Of a stretch of DNA of 64,000 bases, positions 8,577-17,044 are shown piece by piece. The stretch covers positions 248,001-312,000 of the forward strand of contig NZ_LHVK01000007.1 in NCBI RefSeq assembly GCF_001269905.1. Reading direction: 5' to 3'. The position numbers and the translations under genes were made by a program. Numbering within the stretch: position 1 is the stretch's first letter; each line of letters begins with the position of its first letter. The notes beneath the pieces are model-generated. The model saw only the letters and a list, made by a program, of their open reading frames with translations, was not told the DNA's origin and ran no database searches. This stretch comes from Pseudomonas corrugata. Lineage in GTDB: Bacteria > Pseudomonadota > Gammaproteobacteria > Pseudomonadales > Pseudomonadaceae.

Positions 8577-8707
8577 CTGTGGCGAGGGGATTTATCCCCG
8601 TTGGGCTGCGCAGCAGCCCCATACAGCCTACTCAATCTGCCTGAAACACCGCGTTGCTGGTGTTCAGGGCTGCTTCGCAACCCAGCGGGGATAAACCCCC
8701 TCGCCAG
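8577..8707. repeat. Intergenic inverted repeat, GTGGCGAGGGGATTTATCCCC family
   Basis: The left arm reads GTGGCGAGGGGATTTATCCC then GTTGGGCTGC; the right arm (about 8666-8707) is its reverse complement, ending ACCCCCTCGCCA. Just upstream (8542-8590) the phrase GTGGC-GAGGGGATTTATCT occurs as degenerate tandem copies. A second complete element is at 60698-60834. It fills most of the 8515-8716 gap between convergent genes and may serve as a bidirectional transcript end. Confidence 0.8.
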
Positions 8708-8716
8708 AGGGTTTGC

Positions 8717-10057
8717 TCAATCGAGCATCAACACCTTCGCCAGAATGATCTTCGGTCCTTTCATCTTCTTGATGATGATCCGCAGACCTTCTACTTCCAG
8801 CACTTCTTCCTCTTCCGGCACCCGCTTGAGGGTCTCGTAGACCAGCCCGGCCAGGGTCTCGGCTTCGATATGGTCCAGGTCGATCCCCAGCAGGCGCTCG
8901 ACCTTGAACAGTGGCGTGTCGCCGCGTACCAGCAACTTGCCCGGCTGGTAGGCCAGGATGCCGCGCTCGGTCTTGCGGTGTTCGTCCTGGATATCACCCA
9001 CCAGCACTTCCAGCACGTCTTCCATGGTCAGGTAGCCGATGATGTTGCCGTCGGCTTCCTCGACCAGGGCGAAGTGCGAGCCGCCCTTGCGGAATTGCTC
9101 CAACAGTTGCGACAACGGCATGTGTCGCGACACGCGCTCCAGGGGGCGGGTCAGTTCGGCCAGGTTGAACGACTCGGGAATGTGGTCCAGGGCCGCCAGT
9201 TCCAGCAGCAGGTCCTTGATGTGCAGCAGGCCGACGAACTCCTGGCGCTCGCTGTCATACACCGGATAACGGCTGAACTTGTGACGACGGAACAGCGCCA
9301 GGATTTCCTTGAGCGGCGCGTTGAATTCCAGCGTCACCAGGTCTTCCCGGGAGTTGGCCCAGTCCACAACTTCCAGCTCGCCCATCTCCACGGCCGACGC
9401 CAGGACGCGCATGCCCTGGTCGCTCGGGTCCTGGCCACGGCTGGAGTGCAGGATCAGCTTCAGTTCTTCACGGCTGTAATGGTGCTCGTGATGGGGGCCG
9501 GGTTCGCCCTGGCCAGCGATGCGCAGGATGGCGTTGGCGCTGGCATTGAGCAGGTAGATCGCCGGGTACATGGCCCAGTAGAACAGGTACAGCGGCACGG
9601 CGGTCCACAGCGACAGCAGCTCGGGTTTGCGGATCGCCCAGGATTTGGGCGCCAGCTCACCGACGACGATGTGCAGGTACGAAATGATGAAGAACGCGGT
9701 GAAGAACGAAATGCCCTTGATCAGCTCTGGCGACTGAACGCCGACCAGGTCCAGCAACGGTTCGAGGATATGGGCGAACGCCGGCTCGCCAACCCAGCCC
9801 AGGCCCAGGGAGGCGAGGGTGATACCCAGCTGGCAAGCAGACAGGTAGGCATCGAGCTGACTGTGGACGGTGCGCAGGATGTGCCCGCGCCAGCCATTCT
9901 GGTCGGCAATGGCTTCGACTCGGGTCGAGCGCAGCTTGACCATGGCGAATTCGGCCGCAACGAAAAAACCGTTGAGCAGAACCAGGATCAGAGCAAAAAG
10001 AATCATGCCGAATTCGGCGAAGAGTGTAACGAGGGACAAGCCAGGGGAAGGGTCCAT
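8717..10057 (-). CDS. CNNM/CorC-type membrane protein with CBS pair (hemolysin family)
   Basis: 446 residues from the ATG at 10057. A GTG at 10123 would add 22 residues; neither start has a clear Shine-Dalgarno. The N-terminal DUF21/CNNM domain (about 1-190) has three to four hydrophobic segments, beginning F-A-E-F-G-M-I-L-F-A. Two CBS motifs (about 210-330) and a small CorC_HlyC domain (about 345-430) follow. Relatives act in Mg/Co export or tolerance; the old name hemolysin is not supported by any toxin feature. It lies downstream of phoB-phoR on the same strand, separated by 124 bases, and may be co-transcribed with them. Confidence 0.85.
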   Translation of the reverse strand: MDPSPGLSLVTLFAEFGMILFALILVLLNGFFVAAEFAMVKLRSTRVEAIADQNGWRGHILRTVHSQLDAYLSACQLGITLASLGLGWVGEPAFAHILEPLLDLVGVQSPELIKGISFFTAFFIISYLHIVVGELAPKSWAIRKPELLSLWTAVPLYLFYWAMYPAIYLLNASANAILRIAGQGEPGPHHEHHYSREELKLILHSSRGQDPSDQGMRVLASAVEMGELEVVDWANSREDLVTLEFNAPLKEILALFRRHKFSRYPVYDSERQEFVGLLHIKDLLLELAALDHIPESFNLAELTRPLERVSRHMPLSQLLEQFRKGGSHFALVEEADGNIIGYLTMEDVLEVLVGDIQDEHRKTERGILAYQPGKLLVRGDTPLFKVERLLGIDLDHIEAETLAGLVYETLKRVPEEEEVLEVEGLRIIIKKMKGPKIILAKVLMLD

Positions 10058-10181
10058 GATGGAGTTTTGCAGGTTCCGTAATAGCTGTAGAAGTTGGGAA
10101 TGAGGGCCTGAAAAAGCAGGCACAAGTCAGCCAATGTAGCGGCTGACTCGGCGATTGCCTAGGGGGGTGTGCCGGCCGGTA

Positions 10182-11504
10182 TCAATCGGCAGGGCTGGCA
10201 AGGCGCGCGCGGACCATCTGGGCCGGGGCGAAATGGCAGGTAAACGTGCTGCCGTGGCCAGGTACGCTACTGATTTCCATGCGCCCGCGATGGCGCAGCA
10301 GTACGTGTTTGACGATTGCCAGGCCCAACCCGGTGCCTCCCGTGTTGGAGTTGCGACTGGAGTCAACGCGGTAGAAGCGCTCGGTCAGGCGTGGCAAGTG
10401 CTTGCTGTCGATGCCGATACCCGAATCCTGCACACTCAGATGAGCCCCTTGCACATCGCCCCACCAGCGGATGTGGATCCGGCCTTGCTCCGGCGTGTAT
10501 TTGACCGCGTTGAACACCAGGTTGGAAAACGCGCTGCGCAGTTCCGCCTCGCTGCCCTTGAGTTGCACCGCAGGGTCGACTTCCAGGGTGATGGTCTGCT
10601 GCTTGGGACCGGACAGCTCCTGGGCATCCTCGCTGATGATCTGCAGCAGGTCGTCGACGGGCACTGGCTGGTTGTCCGACGGGTAGTCAGTGGCTTCCAG
10701 CTTTGCCAGCAACAGCAAGTCGTTGAGCAGGGTCTGCATGCGCCCGCCCTGTTGCTGCATCTGCTGCAAGGCCCGAATCCAGCGGGGGTTCACCTCGTCG
10801 ACGTTGTCGAGCAGGGTTTCCAGGTAACCGCAGATCACCGTCAACGGTGTGCGCAGTTCGTGGGACACGTTGGCGATGAAATCCTTGCGCATCTGTTCCA
10901 ACTGATGGATGCGCGTGACGTCGCGCACCAGCATCAAGTGCTCGTTGTTGCCATAGCGAGTGATGTACAACTGGATGCGCAACCGGTCGTTGGTGGGCGA
11001 GGGAATCTCCAGCGGCTCGGCATAGTTGTCCTGCTCGAAATATTCCTTGAAACGCGGATGACGCACCAGGTTGGTCACCGGTTGACCACTGTCCTGGGGC
11101 GTCTTGAGGCCCAGCATGGTCTCGGCGGCGCGGTTCCACCATTCCAGGTTGCCGTCGCTGTCGAGCATGACCACCGCGTCTTTCAGCGCGGCGGTGGACT
11201 CCTGGACCCGGTCGATCACCGCTTGCAGGCGGCCGCGCACGCGCTGGTCGCGCCGTTGCAGGTGATAGATGCTGTCGAACACCTCGCCCCACAGGCCGTA
11301 GCCGTCGGGTGGTGCTTCGTCGGGTTTGTGCAGGCGCAGCCATTCATGCAGGCGCAGCAACTGCTTGAGGGTCCAGGCCAGGTAAAGCCCCAGGCCCGCG
11401 GCGAGGCTCCAGCCGTAATAGCCACTGATCAGGCCGATCAGCAAACAGCCGGTCACCAGCAACAACATGTGGCGAATCAGGGTGCCATGCCAGTTTTGAT
11501 TCAA
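10182..11504 (-). CDS. phoR: PhoR, phosphate-regulon sensor histidine kinase
   Basis: 440 residues starting at TTG 11504 (M-N-Q-N-W-H-G), the start that keeps the full N-terminal helix seen in Pseudomonas PhoR; the next Met is residue 13. Two close membrane helices (about 12-50) are followed by a charged linker, a PAS domain (about 95-200), a HisKA box with phospho-acceptor H215 in N-V-S-H-E-L-R-T-P, and a HATPase domain ending in T-G-L-G-L-A-I-V. There is almost no periplasmic loop, in keeping with indirect sensing through PstB-PhoU. It phosphorylates PhoB and lies 45 bases after it. Confidence 0.97.
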   Translation of the reverse strand: MNQNWHGTLIRHMLLLVTGCLLIGLISGYYGWSLAAGLGLYLAWTLKQLLRLHEWLRLHKPDEAPPDGYGLWGEVFDSIYHLQRRDQRVRGRLQAVIDRVQESTAALKDAVVMLDSDGNLEWWNRAAETMLGLKTPQDSGQPVTNLVRHPRFKEYFEQDNYAEPLEIPSPTNDRLRIQLYITRYGNNEHLMLVRDVTRIHQLEQMRKDFIANVSHELRTPLTVICGYLETLLDNVDEVNPRWIRALQQMQQQGGRMQTLLNDLLLLAKLEATDYPSDNQPVPVDDLLQIISEDAQELSGPKQQTITLEVDPAVQLKGSEAELRSAFSNLVFNAVKYTPEQGRIHIRWWGDVQGAHLSVQDSGIGIDSKHLPRLTERFYRVDSSRNSNTGGTGLGLAIVKHVLLRHRGRMEISSVPGHGSTFTCHFAPAQMVRARLASPAD

Positions 11505-11549
11505 TTGAGCGCGCGTCCTTGTCAGCTTGTCGGGCGGTCAGAGCTCGGG

Positions 11550-12239
11550 TCAGGCCTTGGTAGAAAAACGATAACCGGTGCCACGTACGGTTTGTACCAG
11601 ATTCTCGTAGGCGTCACCGAGGGCTTTGCGCAGGCGACGGATGTGCACATCCACGGTGCGCTCCTCGACATAGACGTTACCGCCCCAGACCTGGTCCAGC
11701 AATTGCCCGCGGGTGTAGGCGCGCTCCTGGTGGGTCATGAAGAATTGCAGCAGGCGATATTCGGTCGGGCCCATCTCGGCGGGTTTGCCGTCGATGGTCA
11801 CGCGGTGGCTGATGGGGTCCAGCAGCAGGCCGCCGACTTCAATTGGCGCTTCGCCATCGGTTGGCCCGGCGCGGCGCAACACGGCTTTCAAGCGCGCCAC
11901 CAGCTCCCGTGGGGAAAACGGCTTGGTGATGTAGTCGTCGGCGCCGACCTCCAGGCCCTGGATCTTGTTGTCCTCTTCACCTTTGGCGGTGAGCATGATG
12001 ATCGGGATGTCCCCGGTCAGCTCATCGCGCTTGAGGCGCCGCGCCAGCTCGATGCCGGACGTGCCGGGCAGCATCCAATCCAGCAGGATCAGGTCGGGCT
12101 TGCGGTCGACGATGATGGCGTGGGCCTGTTGGGAGTTCTCTGCTTCCATGCAGTCATAGCCGGCCATCTCCAACGCAACGGCAATCATCTCGCGGATGGG
12201 CGCCTCGTCGTCGACGATCAGAATGCTCCTGCCAACCAT
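11550..12239 (-). CDS. phoB: PhoB, phosphate-regulon response regulator
   Basis: 229 residues: receiver (1-120) with D10-D11, phospho-acceptor D54 in L-L-D-W-M-L-P and K in Y-I-T-K-P-F, then an OmpR/PhoB winged-helix domain (about 130-229) with the recognition helix in [14 protein letters not shown]. It activates genes carrying Pho boxes when phosphorylated by PhoR. ATG 12239 has an AGGATTACC leader. A Pho box and -10 upstream indicate autoregulation, and phoR follows on the same transcript. Confidence 0.98.
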   Translation of the reverse strand: MVGRSILIVDDEAPIREMIAVALEMAGYDCMEAENSQQAHAIIVDRKPDLILLDWMLPGTSGIELARRLKRDELTGDIPIIMLTAKGEEDNKIQGLEVGADDYITKPFSPRELVARLKAVLRRAGPTDGEAPIEVGGLLLDPISHRVTIDGKPAEMGPTEYRLLQFFMTHQERAYTRGQLLDQVWGGNVYVEERTVDVHIRRLRKALGDAYENLVQTVRGTGYRFSTKA

Positions 12240-12251
12240 GGGGTAATCCTC

Positions 12252-12269
12252 TTGTCATTTAACTGTCTT
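12252..12269 (+). promoter_or_regulatory. Possible second PhoB box in the phoB leader
   Basis: TTGTCAT-TTAA-CTGTCTT reads rightward, away from phoB. Half sites match the consensus at 6/7 and 5/7. It lies between the predicted phoB transcription start and the phoB ATG, so it could repress phoB as a downstream site or drive the small secreted protein at 12392. No convincing -10 follows it on the + strand (AGATAA at 12280 is the nearest). Confidence 0.45.
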
Positions 12270-12276
12270 GCGCCGC

Positions 12277-12310
12277 ATTAGATAACGGAATTATTGCAGT
12301 CGTGTGACAG
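12277..12310 (-). promoter_or_regulatory. PhoB-dependent phoB promoter (Pho box and -10)
   Basis: Read leftward, CTGTCAC-ACGA-CTGCAAT (12310-12293) is a Pho box matching the consensus at 12 of 14 half-site positions, allowing either pyrimidine at the last base. Ten bases later comes TCTAAT (12282-12277), a 5/6 match to the -10. The box replaces the -35, as in known Pho promoters, and supports positive autoregulation of phoBR. Confidence 0.7.
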
Positions 12311-12334
12311 TTATTTCGGCATCCGACGGCAAGG

Positions 12335-12367
12335 AGGATTCTGGACTACGCTTTTCAGTCCGAATCC
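12335..12367. promoter_or_regulatory. Inverted repeat in the leader of the COG4315 gene
   Basis: AGGATTCTGGACT and AGTCCGAATCCT are near-perfect inverted arms around an 8-9 base centre, ending about 25 bases before the ATG at 12392. It could be a mRNA hairpin or a binding site for a dimeric regulator; the sequence alone does not decide. Confidence 0.45.
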
Positions 12368-12391
12368 TGACAACCACCAAAGAAGGTTTCC

Positions 12392-12775
12392 ATGACTTAT
12401 TTCACGCAATCCCTTAAAGCGTTGGCAGTAACGGCTGCCCTGGCGTTGCCGGCGTTGGCCTTCGCGGCTGAGCCGGCAATGGAGAAGGATGGCATGCTGA
12501 CGGATCACAAGGGCATGACGCTGTACACGTTTGCCAAGGATGCAGGGGCCAAGTCGATGTGCAATGGCCAATGCGCAACCAACTGGCCGCCGCTCATGGC
12601 GACGGACACCGACAAGTCCATGGGCGAATGGACCGTGATCAAGCGAGACGATGGCTCGATGCAGTGGGCCTACGACGGCAAGCCGTTGTACACCTTCATC
12701 AAGGACCAGGCGCCCGGGGACAAGACCGGTGATGGCCTGATGGATGGCGCCTGGAAGGCTGCGAAGGCCAACTGA
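12392..12775 (+). CDS. Small secreted COG4315-type repeat protein
   Basis: 127 residues with a Sec signal peptide (1-25, A-L-A-F-A-A). The mature part carries two copies of the Y-T-F-x-K-D motif (L-Y-T-F-A-K-D near 50 and L-Y-T-F-I-K-D near 103) with C-N-G-Q-C between them and N-W-P-P-L, the hallmark of the secreted-repeat family COG4315. Its function is unknown; the paired cysteines and aromatic motif suggest a periplasmic binding role, which is inference. AAAGAAGG precedes the ATG. It stands alone, divergent from phoB. Confidence 0.85.
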   Translation: MTYFTQSLKALAVTAALALPALAFAAEPAMEKDGMLTDHKGMTLYTFAKDAGAKSMCNGQCATNWPPLMATDTDKSMGEWTVIKRDDGSMQWAYDGKPLYTFIKDQAPGDKTGDGLMDGAWKAAKAN

Positions 12776-12823
12776 AGGACCAACCGCTTGGGCTGGTGAA
12801 AAAAACAATTGTGGTGATGGGAT

Positions 12824-13714
12824 TTAGCGCAACGCATAATCCAGCACAATCCCCACGAAAATCGCCAGCCCGGCCCAGTGGTTGTGCAGGAATGCCTCGA
12901 AGCAGCGCATCCGGTCCCGGCCGCGGGTGTACCAGAACTCCCAGGCAAAACATCCGGCGGCGACCACCAGCCCCAGGTGGAACCAGCCGCCCAGCTTGAA
13001 CTGCGCACCGGCCAGCAGCAGGCAGCCCAGGGCCAGGCCCTGTAGCGTCAGATTGATCACCCGGTCGGCATCGCCAAACAGAATCGCCGTGGATTTCACG
13101 CCGATCCGCAAATCATCGTCCCGGTCGGTCATCGCGTAGTAGGTGTCGTAGGCCACTGTCCACAGCAGGTTGGCGATGTACAGCAGCCACGCGGCCGCCG
13201 GCAAATGGCCGGTTTCGGCGGTGAACGCCATCGGCATACCCCAGGAGAACGCCGCGCCCAGCACCACCTGCGGGTAGTAGGTATAGCGTTTCATGAACGG
13301 GTAGGTGAGGGCCAGCGCCAGCCCGCCAAAGGACAGCAAAATCGTCGGCGTGTTGGTGCACAGCACCAGCAGGAAACTCACGGCCATCAGCACGGCGAAG
13401 AACACCAGGGCTTCTTTCGAACTGATCTTGCCACTGGCCAGCGGTCGCTGTGCGGTGCGCTTGACGTGGCCGTCCACCTTGCGGTCGGCCCAATCGTTGA
13501 TCACGCAGCCACCGGCGCGGGTCAGCGTCACGCCCAGGACGAAAATCACGATGTTGGCCAACGACGGCGAACCGTCACCGGCAATCCACAGTGCCCACAG
13601 GGTCGGCCACAGCAGCAGATAGATGCCGATGGGCTTGTCCATGCGGGTCAACTGCACGAAGTCCCACGCCCGCGGGTTCAGGCGATTCAAGGATTTGAGC
13701 AGTTGCAGGTACAT
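12824..13714 (-). CDS. ubiA: UbiA, 4-hydroxybenzoate octaprenyltransferase
   Basis: Integral membrane enzyme that attaches the polyprenyl tail to 4-hydroxybenzoate, the second step of ubiquinone synthesis. 296 residues; ATG 13714 is chosen because CGGAGA lies just upstream and it overlaps the ubiC stop (TGATG). Both Mg-diphosphate motifs are visible: N-D-W-A-D-R-K-V-D (near 70-80) and D-T-Y-Y-A-M-x-D-R-D-D-D (near 190). About eight to nine hydrophobic helices are spread over the length. Confidence 0.96.
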   Translation of the reverse strand: MYLQLLKSLNRLNPRAWDFVQLTRMDKPIGIYLLLWPTLWALWIAGDGSPSLANIVIFVLGVTLTRAGGCVINDWADRKVDGHVKRTAQRPLASGKISSKEALVFFAVLMAVSFLLVLCTNTPTILLSFGGLALALTYPFMKRYTYYPQVVLGAAFSWGMPMAFTAETGHLPAAAWLLYIANLLWTVAYDTYYAMTDRDDDLRIGVKSTAILFGDADRVINLTLQGLALGCLLLAGAQFKLGGWFHLGLVVAAGCFAWEFWYTRGRDRMRCFEAFLHNHWAGLAIFVGIVLDYALR

Positions 13715-14277
13715 CAGCAAATCTCCGAATAGGCGCGGGCGACGCTCCACAGGCGCGGCAGGAAGATTTCCGCGACCAGCACACTCAACGCCTCTCGATC
13801 GAAGCGCGAGCGCCGGCCCCACAATTCAGCGGCGCGCACCTCGCGCGGCAACCACGGCTCGGGGTAATGACATACCTCGATGGCCCCGCGCTGGAAAGCC
13901 TGGTCGCAGAACAGCAGCTCACCCAGGGACCGGCTGCCCAGTTCGTCCATCTGCAACCCGTCGCCCTGCAATGCACTGCGGGCCGCCACACTGCGGGCGA
14001 ACACCCAAGGCTCGCCGTGGCCGCGCAAATACACCTCGCGTACCCAACCCTCGCTGCCTGGGGCCAGATCCAGTGCGGCACATTCATCCTCGCGCAACGA
14101 CTGCCAGCCCTCGAACAACGGCGTCACGCTGAAATGCTCGTCCGACAGGCGCGTGAGGCGCCGGGTCAGGGATCCTTCGTCAAACAGCCAGTCGAGTACA
14201 CAGGCATCGGGGCGAGGCGACAGCAGGTGCCGGGGCCGCCATTGAAGTGTAGGAAATATCGAATTTGTATGCGGCAC
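13714..14277 (-). CDS. ubiC: UbiC, chorismate pyruvate-lyase
   Basis: Converts chorismate to 4-hydroxybenzoate and pyruvate, feeding UbiA. About 187 residues from GTG 14277 (V-P-H-T-N-S), close to the usual length. An ATG at 14319 would add 14 residues, and neither start has a strong ribosome site, so the start is uncertain. Family features: [12 protein letters not shown] near the N-terminus, W-V-R-E-V-Y-L-R-G in the middle with the active-site arginine, and the glutamate in P-L-G-E-L-L-F-type segments. Its stop overlaps the ubiA start, so the two are translationally coupled. Confidence 0.92.
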   Translation of the reverse strand: MPHTNSIFPTLQWRPRHLLSPRPDACVLDWLFDEGSLTRRLTRLSDEHFSVTPLFEGWQSLREDECAALDLAPGSEGWVREVYLRGHGEPWVFARSVAARSALQGDGLQMDELGSRSLGELLFCDQAFQRGAIEVCHYPEPWLPREVRAAELWGRRSRFDREALSVLVAEIFLPRLWSVARAYSEIC

Positions 14278-14474
14278 AGGTGTCTTGATTGGCAGCAAAT
14301 GAGGCCGCGAGCTTACCATGTAGATCGGTGACTTTGCCGGTCGTGGGCCACCGCCGCGTCGATCACGCTTGCATCCTTGACCATCGATCAGTACAAAACG
14401 CCCTGAGCCGCAAGGGCAATCTCCCATCGACCCGAGTATGCCGGCCAACGCCTGACACCTGAGGAAGTATTTGA

Positions 14475-14648
14475 ATGAAGACATGGCAATGTATCGTCTG
14501 CGGCTTTATCTATGACGAAGCCAAAGGTTTACCGGAAGAGGGCATTCCCGCCGGTACCCGCTGGGAAGATGTCCCTGAAGACTGGCTGTGCCCGGACTGC
14601 GGCGTTGGCAAAATGGATTTTGAAATGTATGCAATGGCAGAGGACTGA
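14475..14648 (+). CDS. rubA: Rubredoxin
   Basis: 57-residue one-iron electron carrier. All four iron ligands are present: C6-x-x-C9 and C39-x-x-C42, in the knuckle sequences C-I-V-C-G and C-P-D-C-G. GAGGAAG lies 6 bases upstream of ATG 14475. It passes electrons from the reductase encoded 38 bases downstream to alkane hydroxylases or oxidative-stress enzymes. P. aeruginosa has two rubredoxins at this spot (established knowledge); only one is present here. Confidence 0.96.
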   Translation: MKTWQCIVCGFIYDEAKGLPEEGIPAGTRWEDVPEDWLCPDCGVGKMDFEMYAMAED

Positions 14649-14686
14649 TCATTTCCCGCCGTTTCTACCATTACATGGAGAGCAAC

Positions 14687-15838
14687 ATGAGCGCACCTGT
14701 CGTCATCGTCGGTACCGGCCTGGCCGGTTACAACCTGGCCCGGGAGTTTCGCAAGCTGGATAGCGAGACCCCGCTGCTGCTGATTACGGCGGACGACGGT
14801 CGTTCCTACTCCAAGCCGATGCTTTCCACCGGCTTTGGCAAGAACAAGGATGCCGACGGCCTGAGCATGGCCGAACCGGGCGCCATGGCTGAGCAACTGA
14901 AGGCCGAAGTGCGCACCCACACCCGTATCAGCGGCATCGATCCGGGCCACAAGCGTTTGTGGATCGGTGAGGAGGAGGCACTGAACTACCGCGACCTGGT
15001 CCTGGCCTGGGGTGCCGAAACCGTGCGTGTGCCGGTGCAAGGTGACGCGGCGGACCTGATCTTTCCCATCAATGACCTGGAAGACTACGCACGCTTTCGC
15101 GTCGCGGCCGCCGGCAAGCGCCGGGTGCTGTTGCTAGGCGCTGGCCTGATCGGCTGTGAGTTCGCCAACGACCTGATTCTCGGCGGCTACGAAGTGCAAC
15201 TGGTGGCGCCCTGCGAGCAGGTCATGCCGACGCTGCTGCACCCTGCTGCCGCCGCTGCGGTGCAGGCTGGACTGGAAAGCCTGGGTGCACGCTTCCACCT
15301 GGGCCCGGTACTCAACCGCTTGCAACGGGTGGCCGATGGGTTGGAGGCGCACTTGTCCGACGGTCAGGTAATCGCCTGCGACCTGGTGGTCTCGGCCATC
15401 GGTCTGCGTCCGCGGATCGACCTGGCCGCTGCCGCCGGCCTGATGGTCAATCGGGGTGTCGTGGTCGACCGCCACCTGCAGACATCCCACGCCAACATCT
15501 ACGCCCTGGGCGACTGCGCCGAGGTCGATGGCTTGAACCTGCTGTACGTGATGCCGCTGATGAGCTGCGCCCGCGCCCTGGCTCAGACCTTGGCCGGCAA
15601 TCCGACCGCCGTTGGTTATGGCCCGATGCCGATTACCGTGAAAACACCGGTATGCCCATTGGTGGTCTCACCGCCACCACGGGGCCGCGAAGGTGCCTGG
15701 AGCGTCGAAGGGCAGGGCTCCGATATCAAGGCGCTGTGCCGCGACGCCGAAGGCAACTTGTTGGGCTATGCCCTGACAGGCGCGGCGGTGATGGAGAAAC
15801 TGGCCCTGAACAAGGAACTTCCGCCCCTGCTGGCGTAA
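14687..15838 (+). CDS. Rubredoxin-NAD(+) reductase (FAD)
   Basis: 383-residue flavoprotein that moves electrons from NADH to rubredoxin. ATG 14687 is chosen over one at 14675 because GGAGAG lies 7 bases before it and the protein then begins M-S-A-P-V-V-I-V-G. The FAD dinucleotide fold G-T-G-L-A-G is at 9-14, the NAD fold G-A-G-L-I-G-C-E near 150, and the FAD-closing Y-A-L-G-D-C-A-E near 275. Co-transcribed with the rubredoxin gene. Confidence 0.95.
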   Translation: MSAPVVIVGTGLAGYNLAREFRKLDSETPLLLITADDGRSYSKPMLSTGFGKNKDADGLSMAEPGAMAEQLKAEVRTHTRISGIDPGHKRLWIGEEEALNYRDLVLAWGAETVRVPVQGDAADLIFPINDLEDYARFRVAAAGKRRVLLLGAGLIGCEFANDLILGGYEVQLVAPCEQVMPTLLHPAAAAAVQAGLESLGARFHLGPVLNRLQRVADGLEAHLSDGQVIACDLVVSAIGLRPRIDLAAAAGLMVNRGVVVDRHLQTSHANIYALGDCAEVDGLNLLYVMPLMSCARALAQTLAGNPTAVGYGPMPITVKTPVCPLVVSPPPRGREGAWSVEGQGSDIKALCRDAEGNLLGYALTGAAVMEKLALNKELPPLLA

Positions 15839-16030
15839 ATACCGGGGGTTCTGTCGCAAAAGCCATGCTTTTGATGCCACAAAGGTCGCCCTGACACTGG
15901 CGTCGGGTCCGGCCCCGTGCCATCCTCACTCCCGTCTGCCGCAGAGTAGAGCCTGCGGTGCCTTAGAGGCTGTTCCCCAAGAGAGCAGTCCAGACATAAC
16001 AACAAAAAAACCGTCAAAGGGGCTTCATTC

Positions 16031-16306
16031 ATGCGTAAACCAGAACTCGCTGCCGCCATCGCGGAAAAAGCGGACCTCACCAAAGAACAAGCCAACCGCG
16101 TCCTCAACGCCGTCCTGGAAGAAATCACCGGCGCCCTGCATCGCAAGGACAGCGTCACCCTGGTTGGCTTCGGCACCTTCCTGCAACGCCACCGCGGCGC
16201 CCGCACCGGCAAGAACCCACAAACCGGTGAGCCGGTGAAAATCAAGGCCAGCAACACTGTTGCATTCAAGCCGGGCAAGATGTTGAAGGACAGCGTTAAC
16301 CCATAA
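16031..16306 (+). CDS. HU-family DNA-binding protein
   Basis: 91-residue histone-like protein. It has the HU helical dimer region (1-45), the G-F-G-T-F signature near 50, a basic beta-arm with R-x-G-K-N-P-Q-T-G and the conserved intercalating proline, and the C-terminal helix. Unlike the main HupA/HupB it has R-H-R-G-A-R before the arm, so it is a variant paralogue in the place where I recall P. aeruginosa PA5348. A T-rich terminator follows. The 15839-16030 gap shows only a weak small hairpin. Confidence 0.93.
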   Translation: MRKPELAAAIAEKADLTKEQANRVLNAVLEEITGALHRKDSVTLVGFGTFLQRHRGARTGKNPQTGEPVKIKASNTVAFKPGKMLKDSVNP

Positions 16307-16348
16307 TTGCTGTGGGCCCCTCGGGCAGAGGGGATGAAAGTGGCAACG

Positions 16349-16385
16349 AAAAAGGGCATGACGAGGGAGTCGGATGCCCTTTTTT
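16349..16385 (+). terminator. Rho-independent terminator after the HU gene
   Basis: AAAAAGGGCAT pairs with ATGCCCTTTTT around a 14-base loop, ending in a T run. A smaller hairpin (CCCCTC/GAGGGG, 16317-16333) precedes it. Confidence 0.8.
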
Positions 16386-16423
16386 ATGGCTTCTTTTCAG
16401 TGGTCCAATGCCCGTCAAGCTGT

Positions 16424-16500
16424 TATCGCGAGCAGGCTCCCACAGTGGATTGGGGTCGTTCGCAGATCCCCTGTGGGAGCGAGCCCGCTCGCGATAGCGG
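16424..16500. repeat. REP pair, left arm shortened
   Basis: The right arm (16471-16500) is a complete REP. The left arm (16424-16445) is its mirror but lacks four bases (GGCTC-CCACAG instead of GGCTCGCTCCCACAG). A small deletion inside a REP arm is a sign of an ageing element. Confidence 0.75.
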
Positions 16501-16501
16501 T

Positions 16502-16879
16502 CTACCGACCCACCACCGGGTAATGCCTGATGCGGCACGCATAGTTATTGCCATCGCCCTTGCAAAAGCCATCCAGGTACCGGTAGTCGACACGCACCGA
16601 CTGCCCTTTCCCCGGCCATTGCTTGCGGGGCAGTGTGGCTTGGTAGTCGGGCGTTTCCGGCGTGAACGTGAGGCTCGTGCCTTCTTCCGGACATTCGGTC
16701 GCGGGCAACTTGCGACTGACTTTCAAGACCTGGGCCTGTAGTTGCGGATACGGTTGTTTCAACACCTCGACGATGCGCAGATCCATACGGCAGATTTGCC
16801 ACGATGTCGCGTGTACGGGCGCGCACATGATCGGGAGGATCAAAGCCAACAAGGCGCGGCACATTGCCTGATTGTTCAT
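16502..16879 (-). CDS. Small secreted protein of unknown function
   Basis: 125 residues with a signal peptide (about 1-24, ending V-H-A-T). The mature part has four cysteines (C-R-M, E-C-P-E, F-C-K-G, A-C-R-I) that could form two disulphides, and R-V-D-Y-R-Y-L-D-G-F-C. No domain is recognised. ATG 16879 is used; a second Met at residue 6 is possible. It is convergent with the HU gene, whose terminator and a REP pair lie between them. Confidence 0.7.
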   Translation of the reverse strand: MNNQAMCRALLALILPIMCAPVHATSWQICRMDLRIVEVLKQPYPQLQAQVLKVSRKLPATECPEEGTSLTFTPETPDYQATLPRKQWPGKGQSVRVDYRYLDGFCKGDGNNYACRIRHYPVVGR

Positions 16880-17044
16880 GGTTGCGCAGCTCGGGATGGG
16901 AAGGCAGGAAGGAAGCTTACCCTGGCGCCGAGCTCAGTTCGAATGGAACGCGCCATTCCTGATGGGAATGTAGCGCATGAAATTAATGAATTTTTATTAT
17001 CGCAACCGGTGGCGTAGCTTGATTGAAGGACATGGAGAACCGCC

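Noticed and set aside
10155..12281. 708-codon frame antisense to phoR-phoB
   Set aside because: Shadow of phoBR with no domain; spans two genes and the gap between them.
15839..16030. Terminator after the rubredoxin reductase gene
   Set aside because: Only CAAAAG/CTTTTG around a short loop is visible, without a GC-rich stem or T run.
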